A DNA stretch of 16,829 bases from positions 7,524 to 24,352 of the forward strand of contig CAJUJG010000055.1 in assembly GCA_910586715.1 (NCBI GenBank), given 5' to 3'. Made by a program: the position numbers and the translations under genes. Of this stretch, positions 1-4,771 are shown piece after piece (position 1 is the stretch's first letter; each line of letters begins with the position of its first letter). The DNA is from an uncultured Lachnospiraceae bacterium. Lineage in GTDB: Bacteria; Bacillota; Clostridia; Lachnospirales; Lachnospiraceae. The notes under the pieces are model-generated. The model saw only the letters and a list, made by a program, of their open reading frames with translations, had not been told where the DNA came from and searched no databases.

Positions 1-1
1 A

Positions 2-352
2 CGAAAAAAGCTTTTTCCAGGTTATGTGCTGCTGCATATGGACGCGGATAACAATGACGCGTGGTATGTGGTGCGCAATACAAGAGGCGTGACCGGATTT
101 GTGGGACCGGGAAGCAAGCCCGTGCCGCTGACGGAAGCTGAGCTTGCAGCGCTTGACTTCGGCGGTGAGGTAAGCTATGAGTTTGCCGAGGGCGATGTTA
201 TTAGTGTCACTGCAGGCGTTTGGAAGGATACGGTCGGCACGGTGCAGAAGATTGACACAGTGCGCAGGACGCTTACCATTACGGTGGAAATGTTCGGACG
301 TGAAACGCCTGTCGAGATTAATTTCTCGGATGTAAAAAAGATGTGGGACTAA
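2..352 (+). CDS. nusG: Transcription termination/antitermination factor NusG, 3' part
   Basis: NusG binds RNA polymerase through its N-terminal domain and links it to Rho or to ribosomal protein S10 through its C-terminal KOW domain. The open frame enters from the left edge (first full codon at base 2) and gives 116 codons. It begins with RKKLFPGYVLLHM, the end of the NGN domain (family pattern KLFPGYVLV), followed by GVTGFVGPGSKPVPL, also typical. The KOW domain occupies roughly the last 55 residues, with EGDVISVTAGVWKDTVGTV and the FGRETPVE strand near the end. Full-length NusG is about 170-180 residues, so some 55-65 N-terminal residues lie outside the window. The stop is TAA at 350-352, and the rplK promoter begins 9 bases later. 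The identification is secure; the true start is not visible. Confidence 0.97.
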   Translation, partial: RKKLFPGYVLLHMDADNNDAWYVVRNTRGVTGFVGPGSKPVPLTEAELAALDFGGEVSYEFAEGDVISVTAGVWKDTVGTVQKIDTVRRTLTITVEMFGRETPVEINFSDVKKMWD

Positions 353-360
353 ATGAGGTC

Positions 361-389
361 TTGACATTGCAGCAAGGTTATATTAAAAT
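361..389 (+). promoter_or_regulatory. Promoter of rplK-rplA
   Basis: A -35 box TTGACA (361-366) and a -10 box TAAAAT (384-389) are separated by exactly 17 bases, a housekeeping sigma-A pattern. It sits directly after the nusG stop with no terminator between, so read-through from nusG is also possible. Transcription would start near 396. Confidence 0.85.
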
Positions 390-394
390 GTTAT

Positions 395-477
395 ACGGAA
401 TTTTGTTCCGTGTGGGAGGGTTATCCGCCCAAACAACCACAAAACAGTTTATCAGGAACTGAGAATAAAATAGGAGG
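395..477 (+). promoter_or_regulatory. Structured 5' leader of rplK (candidate r-protein autoregulatory element)
   Basis: The leader opens with a hairpin ACGGAA (395-400) / TTCCGT (406-411). A second nested element follows: GTGG (412-415) can pair with CCAC (437-440), enclosing GGG (418-420) / CCC (428-430). The L11 operon of bacteria is known to be repressed by L1 binding its mRNA leader. That this element is the L1 site is an inference from position and from the GTGGGAGGG...CCAC arrangement. The region ends at the rplK Shine-Dalgarno sequence AGGAGG (472-477). Confidence 0.5.
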
Positions 478-485
478 TGCCAAAC

Positions 486-911
486 ATGGCAAAGAAAGTA
501 GAAGGATATATTAAATTGCAAATTCCTGCCGGCAAAGCAACACCGGCTCCACCGGTTGGTCCTGCACTTGGACAGCACGGTGTAAACATTGTAGAGTTCA
601 CAAAGCAGTTTAACGCTAGAACAGCAGATCAGGGAGATTTGATTATTCCTGTTGTTATTACGGTTTATGCAGATAGAAGCTTCAGCTTCATCACAAAGAC
701 TCCGCCTGCAGCAGTTTTGTTAAAGAAGGCTTGCAACTTGAAAACTGCATCAGCAGCGCCGAATAAGACGAAGGTTGCAAAGATTTCGAAGGCAAAGGTA
801 CAGGAGATTGCCGAGTTAAAAATGCCAGACTTAAATGCGGCAAGCCTTGAGGCTGCCATGAGCATGATTGCAGGTACGGCAAGATCTATGGGTATCGAAG
901 TAGAAGAGTAA
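486..911 (+). CDS. rplK: 50S ribosomal protein L11
   Basis: L11 forms the stalk base on 23S rRNA helices 43/44, in the GTPase-associated centre where elongation factors act and where thiostrepton-type antibiotics bind. The product is 141 residues, the usual length. The N-terminal domain carries the proline-rich motif APPVGPALGQHGVNI (residues 21-35), where thiopeptide-resistance substitutions map in other bacteria; no change is evident here. The C-terminal RNA-binding domain covers about residues 70-141 and ends MGIEVEE. I chose ATG 486 over an in-frame GTG at 477 because AGGAGG (472-477) lies 8 bases upstream of the ATG and overlaps the GTG. It is first in a two-gene unit with rplA, 90 bases downstream. 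Confidence 0.98.
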   Translation: MAKKVEGYIKLQIPAGKATPAPPVGPALGQHGVNIVEFTKQFNARTADQGDLIIPVVITVYADRSFSFITKTPPAAVLLKKACNLKTASAAPNKTKVAKISKAKVQEIAELKMPDLNAASLEAAMSMIAGTARSMGIEVEE

Positions 912-920
912 GCGGAGTTA

Positions 921-973
921 AGCTGAAAGTTGAGATTTTCAGCTGACAAATTTGTGCATGGCGCACAAATTTG
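921..973 (+). other. Two consecutive perfect hairpins between rplK and rplA
   Basis: Hairpin one pairs AGCTGAAA (921-928) with TTTCAGCT (937-944), 8 base pairs with an 8-base loop. Hairpin two pairs CAAATTTGTGC (947-957) with GCACAAATTTG (963-973), 11 base pairs with a 5-base loop. Neither is followed by a T-run, so they do not look like intrinsic terminators. They could be RNA-processing, stability or r-protein binding sites. Confidence 0.6.
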
Positions 974-1001
974 CAGATTGTGAAAGGAGCATGGAGAAAG
1001 A

Positions 1002-1691
1002 ATGAAGCATGGTAAGAAATATAATGAATCCGCGAAGTTAGTAGATCGCGCAAACTTTTATGAGCTTGAAGAAGCTGTTGCATTGGCAAAGAAGACGGCA
1101 ACTGCAAAGTTTGATGAAACGGTAGAAGTTCACATCAGGACAGGCTGTGACGGACGTCACGCAGACCAGCAGATTAGAGGCGCGGTTGTGCTTCCGAACG
1201 GAACAGGTAAGACTGTAAAGGTTTTGGTATTTGCCAAGGGTGATAAGGTAAGCGAGGCAGAGGCAGCAGGCGCTGATTATGTTGGCGGCGATGAGCTGAT
1301 TCCGAAGATTCAGAATGACGGCTGGTTAGATTTTGATGTTGTGGTAGCGACACCTGACATGATGGGTGTTGTCGGACGTCTTGGTAAAGTTTTAGGACCG
1401 AAGGGCTTGATGCCGAACCCGAAGGCGGGTACTGTAACAATGGATGTAACAAAGGCGATTAACGATATTAAAGCTGGTAAGATTGAGTACAGACTTGATA
1501 AGACAAACATCATTCACTGTCCGATTGGAAAGGCATCTTTTACAGAGGAGCAGCTGTTACAGAATGTCAATGCGCTTTTGGATGCGATTGTAAAGGCAAG
1601 ACCGTCCGCATTGAAGGGACAGTTTTTGAGAAGCATTACATTGACATCTACGATGGGACCGGGTGTAAAGGTTAGTGTTGCAAAGTTCTAA
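1002..1691 (+). CDS. rplA: 50S ribosomal protein L1
   Basis: L1 is the mobile stalk protein at the ribosomal E site, where it helps deacylated tRNA leave; free L1 typically represses its own L11-L1 transcript. The 229-residue product has the normal length and family signatures: MKHGKKYNESAKLVDR at the start, a VEVHIRTGCDGRHADQQIRG segment near residue 40, and the highly conserved GRLGKVLGPKGLMPNPKAGTV near residue 125. It ends STMGPGVKVSVAKF. The start ATG at 1002 has GGAG at 993-996, with a stronger AAGGAG at 984-989 (12 bases away). A tiny frame ATG GAG AAA GAA TGA (991-1005) overlaps the start, probably by chance. The gene ends 29 bases before its terminator hairpin. Confidence 0.98.
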   Translation: MKHGKKYNESAKLVDRANFYELEEAVALAKKTATAKFDETVEVHIRTGCDGRHADQQIRGAVVLPNGTGKTVKVLVFAKGDKVSEAEAAGADYVGGDELIPKIQNDGWLDFDVVVATPDMMGVVGRLGKVLGPKGLMPNPKAGTVTMDVTKAINDIKAGKIEYRLDKTNIIHCPIGKASFTEEQLLQNVNALLDAIVKARPSALKGQFLRSITLTSTMGPGVKVSVAKF

Positions 1692-1719
1692 TCATAACAA
1701 TAAGAGATATGGATACATT

Positions 1720-1750
1720 CAGAATGCAAGTCGTAAGACTTGCATTTTGT
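1720..1750 (+). terminator. Hairpin terminator after rplA
   Basis: AATGCAAGTC (1723-1732) pairs perfectly with GACTTGCATT (1737-1746) around a GTAA tetraloop. Three more pairs, including a G-U, extend the stem to 1720/1749. The tail TTTTGTGT is only moderately T-rich, so termination may be partial and leave some transcript for the next gene. Confidence 0.65.
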
Positions 1751-1797
1751 GTATGCGCAGTGGAGTATTGCTATTGTAGTTTTAATATAGAGGGATT

Positions 1798-3051
1798 ATG
1801 AAAAGACAGATTAAACTTTTTATAACAATCATGCTTTCGGTGCTGATAATCGGGACGGCAATGATGCTGCTGTATGTGGAAAAGCTTAGGACACAGGCGG
1901 GCGGTCATAACGGCGGAGTGCTTGTGGAGTTTCCGTTTCATTTGCCGCAGGCGCATGATGAACCGCAGCAGGATTTGGCAGAGCAGGCAGACGGGCAAGA
2001 CGTAAACGATGGCATGGCGGCTCAGAAAAGTCTTGAACGTTATGAAGAAGCAGTTGCGCTGGGGCAAAAGGCAGTTCTTGTTGAGTGTGCCGACCCTGCA
2101 CAGGTAACTTTTGCATTTGCGGGTGATATTCTTTTTGACGAGGCGTATGCTACGATGTACCGTTATATGGCGAGAGGAAGCAATGTTGACGATACGTTTT
2201 TGGCAGGACTTTTAGAGCGGATGCGCGGTGCGGACGTGTTTATGTTAAACAATGAGTTTCCTTATTCCGAGCGCGGTACACCGACCGAGGGGAAACAGTT
2301 TACGTTTCGGGCGCATCCCCGGCATGTGGGGATTTTGAAGGAGCTCGGGGTAGATTTGGTATCGCTTGCAAATAATCATGCGTATGATTACGGAAACGAG
2401 GCGCTGCTGGATACGTTTGATACATTGGAAGCGGCAGAGGTTCCGTATGTGGGCGCCGGAAGAAATTTGGAGGAGGCTTTAAAACCTGTTTATCTGATTG
2501 CGAACGGGATGAAAATTGCGGTTGTAAGTGCGACGCAGATAGAGCGCAATGCCAATCCCGATACGAAGGAGGCGACTGCGTCAAGCGCGGGTGTGCTGCG
2601 CTGCCTCGATCCGTCGGCGCTTCTGCGGGTAATTGCGGAGGCGAAGGAAAACAGCGATTTTGTGATTTTGTATATTCACTGGGGAACGGAGAGTCAGGAG
2701 GAGATTGACTGGCTTCAGCAGGAGCAGTCGGCAACGTATGCCCGTGCAGGCGTGGATTTGATAATCGGGGATCACCCGCACTGCCTGCAAAAAATTGACG
2801 TGGTGGAAGGGGTGCCTGTGGTGTACAGCCTTGGGAACTTTTGGTTTAATTCCAAAACGCAGGATACGTGTCTTGTTGAGGTTACATTGGACGGTGATGG
2901 AATTCAAAATATGCGTTTTGTGCCATGTAAAAGTGAGGAATGCCGCACGCGGCTTCTTACGGGAACAGAGGCGGACGGCGTATTGAATTATATGCGTGGC
3001 ATTTCTCCGAATGTGTACATTGACGGGGACGGATTTGTGACGTGGGAATAA
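1798..3051 (+). CDS. CapA-family (PGA_cap domain) membrane-anchored protein, metallophosphoesterase-like
   Basis: The 417-residue product starts with a short basic segment and one hydrophobic span (about residues 7-26) with no clear cleavage site, so it is probably anchored with its bulk outside the cell. A charged Gln/Asp-rich linker (about 45-95) leads to a PGA_cap domain from about 100. Its family motifs are FAFAGD (105-110), NNE (151-153), SLANNHAYDYG (189-199), HWG (294-296) and GDHPHCLQ (324-331), followed by VVYSLGNFWFN. These supply the Asp, Asn and His ligands of a calcineurin-like fold. CapA/PgsA proteins act in poly-gamma-glutamate capsule export, but many clostridial homologues occur without capB/capC, so the substrate is unknown here. 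The start ATG has a weak, close AGAGGG upstream, and an in-frame TAA at 1783 rules out a longer form. It has no convincing promoter of its own. It separates rplA from rplJ, which are usually adjacent. Confidence 0.9.
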   Translation: MKRQIKLFITIMLSVLIIGTAMMLLYVEKLRTQAGGHNGGVLVEFPFHLPQAHDEPQQDLAEQADGQDVNDGMAAQKSLERYEEAVALGQKAVLVECADPAQVTFAFAGDILFDEAYATMYRYMARGSNVDDTFLAGLLERMRGADVFMLNNEFPYSERGTPTEGKQFTFRAHPRHVGILKELGVDLVSLANNHAYDYGNEALLDTFDTLEAAEVPYVGAGRNLEEALKPVYLIANGMKIAVVSATQIERNANPDTKEATASSAGVLRCLDPSALLRVIAEAKENSDFVILYIHWGTESQEEIDWLQQEQSATYARAGVDLIIGDHPHCLQKIDVVEGVPVVYSLGNFWFNSKTQDTCLVEVTLDGDGIQNMRFVPCKSEECRTRLLTGTEADGVLNYMRGISPNVYIDGDGFVTWE

Positions 3052-3056
3052 ATTTC

Positions 3057-3080
3057 AAAAATCAGAAAAATCAGAAAAAT
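3057..3080 (+). repeat. A-tract repeat upstream of the rplJ promoter
   Basis: AAAAATCAG occurs twice, followed by a third AAAAAT, giving A5 runs at 3057-3061, 3066-3070 and 3075-3079 (period 9). The last run ends 14 bases before the -35 box. This resembles an UP element for the RNA polymerase alpha C-terminal domain; that function is inferred. Confidence 0.55.
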
Positions 3081-3093
3081 AATCGTGAAAGCA

Positions 3094-3122
3094 TTGACAG
3101 TAAACGGTGGATATGATATGGT
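3094..3122 (+). promoter_or_regulatory. Promoter of the rplJ-rplL transcript
   Basis: The -35 box TTGACA (3094-3099) and a -10 TATGGT (3117-3122) are 17 bases apart, with an extended -10 TG at 3114-3115. TATGAT at 3112-3117 is a closer hexamer match, but its 12-base spacing is too short. Transcription would start about 3129, just at the L10 leader. Confidence 0.75.
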
Positions 3123-3123
3123 A

Positions 3124-3211
3124 GGAAAGGTTGTAAAACCATGCCGAAGACAGTAGGTGCGAGGTGATGCCGGCAGTGCATCCTTTGCGTAAGGATACCG
3201 CCTACCGAGGA
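3124..3211 (+). ncRNA. L10 leader (ribosomal protein L10 autoregulatory RNA)
   Basis: This matches the L10 leader found ahead of rplJ in Firmicutes. A small hairpin GGTT (3129-3132) / AACC (3137-3140) comes first. The outer stem then pairs GTAGGTG (3153-3159) with CGCCTAC (3199-3205, one G-U). Inside is a kink-turn-like segment around GAGGTGATGCCGGCAGTGC and an arm ATCCTT (3180-3185) / AAGGAT (3191-3196). In known cases the L10-L7/L12 complex binds this RNA and lowers expression of its own operon. Position, structure and the downstream attenuator agree. Confidence 0.92.
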
Positions 3212-3237
3212 AAAGAGTTTTTATGATAAGGATTTTA

Positions 3238-3278
3238 CCTCTCTTTTTGTGTCGCGGCATAGGATGAGAGGTTTTTTG
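3238..3278 (+). terminator. Attenuator of the L10 leader
   Basis: CCTCTC (3238-3243) pairs with GAGAGG (3266-3271) and is followed by six Ts (3272-3277), an intrinsic terminator inside the leader. The competing fold pairs AAAAGAG (3211-3217), at the end of the L10-binding domain, with CTCTTTT (3241-3247), which would break the terminator stem. This gives a direct route for L10 binding to switch transcription off. Confidence 0.75.
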
Positions 3279-3287
3279 TTATGCACA

Positions 3288-3443
3288 CGGACGTCCAAAT
3301 GAAATATGTCATCAAACCGATAAATCGGTTCGCTGACGGACGTCCGGCGCGCGAGCAGGGGAGGAGAGCGTCCCTGCTCGATTTAGATATCATATTACTC
3401 CTTTCGGCAGGATTTGGAGACAAATCCATAAATCTATAAGGAG
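3288..3443 (+). other. Inverted-repeat-rich leader segment between the attenuator and rplJ
   Basis: CGGACGTCC (3288-3296) and GGACGTCCG (3338-3346) are perfect inverted repeats flanking a hairpin AACCGA (3315-3320) / TCGGTT (3325-3330). Next comes CGAGCAGGG (3352-3360) / CCCTGCTCG (3372-3380), 9 pairs. Then GGATTTG (3410-3416) / CAAATCC (3421-3427) closes a GAGA tetraloop. CTCCTT (3398-3403) can pair with AAGGAG (3438-3443), part of the rplJ Shine-Dalgarno, around that last hairpin. No gene is supported in this stretch. Confidence 0.6.
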
Positions 3444-3451
3444 GTAAGAAA

Positions 3452-4030
3452 ATGGCAAAGATTGAATTAAAACAGCCTATCGTTGACGAAATTGCAGCTA
3501 CAGTCAAGGATGCCGCTTCCGTAGTAATCGTAAATTACAGCGGAATTACGGTTGCACAAGATACCGTTCTTCGTAAGCAGCTTCGTGAGGCAGGCGTTAC
3601 CTACAAGGTTTACAAGAACACTTTAATGAACCGTGCGTTTCAGGGTACGGAATTTGAAGGTTTGGTAGAAAGCCTTAAAGGAACCAATGCGATTGCAGTC
3701 AGCAAGGATGACGCGACGGCTCCTGCAAGAATTATCAGCAATTTTGCAAAGGGATGTCCTGCGCTTGAGCTGAGAGCAGGCGTTGTAGAGGGTATTGTCT
3801 ATGATGCAGACGGAATGAAGGCGATTGCAAACATTCCTTCAAGAGAAGAACTGCTTTCAAAGTTCCTTGGAAGCATCAAGTCGCCGATTACAAACTTCGC
3901 CCGTGTGCTTAATCAGATTGCGGAGAAGGGCGGCGCAGGCGCATGTGAGCCTGCACCTGCGGCAGAGGAAGCAACGGCAGAAGCAGAAGCTCCCGCAGAA
4001 GAAGCAGCTGCAGCAGAAACGGCAGAGTAA
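3452..4030 (+). CDS. rplJ: 50S ribosomal protein L10 with Ala/Glu-rich C-terminal extension
   Basis: L10 anchors L7/L12 dimers to the stalk base and, with L7/L12, binds the leader of its own mRNA. The start MAKIELKQPIVDEIAATVKDA, the central VTYKVYKNTLMNRAF (residues 49-63) and the helix SKFLGSIKSPITNFARVLNQIAEKG (split across 136-160) are typical. The product is 192 residues against a usual 165-175. The excess is a low-complexity tail after about residue 160, made almost only of Ala, Glu and Pro. Such tails occur in Clostridia, and no function is established for this one. AAGGAGG (3438-3444) lies 7 bases before the ATG. rplL follows after 94 bases that contain a 7-pair hairpin (4047-4053/4064-4070). 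Confidence 0.97.
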   Translation: MAKIELKQPIVDEIAATVKDAASVVIVNYSGITVAQDTVLRKQLREAGVTYKVYKNTLMNRAFQGTEFEGLVESLKGTNAIAVSKDDATAPARIISNFAKGCPALELRAGVVEGIVYDADGMKAIANIPSREELLSKFLGSIKSPITNFARVLNQIAEKGGAGACEPAPAAEEATAEAEAPAEEAAAAETAE

Positions 4031-4124
4031 CCGGAAGCTGTCGGCTGCGGTATGACACAGGGAATGCCGCGGAAACAAAAGATGGATAATAAAACAATAA
4101 AAATGATTATGGAGGAAAACAATA

Positions 4125-4499
4125 ATGGCAAAGTTGACAACAGCAGAATTTATTGAAGCGATTAAAGAGCTTACAGTTTTAGAGTTAAACGACTTGGTAA
4201 AGGCTTGTGAGGAAGAGTTCGGCGTATCTGCAGCAGCAGGCGCAGTTGTTATGGCAGCAGGCGGTGCAGCACCGGCAGAAGAAGAGAAGGATGACTTCGA
4301 TGTAGAGCTTACAGAGGTAGGTCCGAACAAGGTTAAGGTTATTAAGGTTGTTCGTGAAGTGACAGGTCTTGGCTTGAAGGAAGCTAAGGACTTAGTTGAC
4401 AATGCTCCTAAGGTATTGAAGGAAGCAGCGGCAAAGGCTGAGGCTGAGGACATTAAGGCAAAGCTTGAGGCTGAAGGCGCTAAGATTACTTTGAAGTAG
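4125..4499 (+). CDS. rplL: 50S ribosomal protein L7/L12
   Basis: L7/L12 forms the flexible stalk that recruits and activates the translational GTPases, present as several dimers on L10. The 124-residue product has the usual three parts. An N-terminal dimerisation helix pair covers about residues 1-33, a flexible Ala/Gly/Glu hinge about 36-55, and a globular C-terminal domain about 56-124. The last contains FDVELTEVGPNKVKVIKVVR and GLGLKEAKDLVDNAPKVLKE, the factor-binding surface, and ends GAKITLK. GGAGG (4111-4115) is 9 bases before the ATG. The gene is last in the rplJ-rplL unit and is followed 25 bases later by a strong terminator. Confidence 0.98.
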   Translation: MAKLTTAEFIEAIKELTVLELNDLVKACEEEFGVSAAAGAVVMAAGGAAPAEEEKDDFDVELTEVGPNKVKVIKVVREVTGLGLKEAKDLVDNAPKVLKEAAAKAEAEDIKAKLEAEGAKITLK

Positions 4500-4523
4500 T
4501 TTAATATTTTCTTATGTTAGATC

Positions 4524-4558
4524 AGGGCGGGACAACATCCCGCCCTAAAATATTTTTT
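4524..4558 (+). terminator. Intrinsic terminator after rplL
   Basis: AGGGCGGGA (4524-4532) pairs perfectly with TCCCGCCCT (4538-4546) around CAACA. The tail AAAATATTTTTT follows, with the T6 run at 4553-4558. The stem is strong, so rpoB probably relies mainly on its own promoter rather than on read-through. Confidence 0.88.
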
Positions 4559-4614
4559 GCATTTTTATTCTTTTTTTCTGTTGAAATTTCTTGCCAACTT
4601 CTGTAAAAATACGG

Positions 4615-4643
4615 TTGACTTTCCAAATGACTTGTGGTAACAT
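4615..4643 (+). promoter_or_regulatory. Promoter of rpoB-rpoC
   Basis: TTGACT (4615-4620) and TAACAT (4638-4643) are spaced 17 bases, with an extended -10 TG at 4635-4636. Transcription should start near 4650, leaving a leader of about 120 bases in which I see no strong conserved structure. Confidence 0.75.
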
Positions 4644-4771
4644 GTAATGTGCGCTATTGTGAAAAAAGTGGCTTATTTATAATGCTTAAAATAACAGGTG
4701 TTTCTTAACATTTATTTCAATGCGGCGCATTAATTATAGATCTTGAATGATGAAGAACGGGGTGAAATGTC

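Noticed and set aside
477..485. GTG start for rplK nine bases upstream
   Set aside because: It overlaps the AGGAGG Shine-Dalgarno sequence. The ATG at 486 gives the standard MAKKVEGYIKLQ start and 141 residues.
991..1005. Four-codon minicistron MEKE overlapping the rplA start
   Set aside because: The AAGGAG is only one base from its ATG, too close for good initiation; probably chance, although coupling is imaginable.
2300..2734. 144-codon minus-strand frame inside the CapA-family gene
   Set aside because: It is Pro/Ser-rich with no domain, antisense to a gene with clear family motifs, and has no ribosome-binding site of note.
3057..3080. Terminator for the CapA-family gene
   Set aside because: There are A-runs but no inverted repeat between the stop at 3051 and the rplJ promoter; no terminator is supported.
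3857..4453. 198-codon minus-strand frame across rplJ and rplL
   Set aside because: It is antisense to two certain genes, and its Ala/Ser/Cys-rich composition mirrors the GCA/GAA repeats of the L10 tail.
4645..4732. Long-range stem in the rpoB leader (TAAT..GCGC with GCGCATTA)
   Set aside because: It needs a two-base bulge, and part of one arm lies upstream of the likely transcription start.
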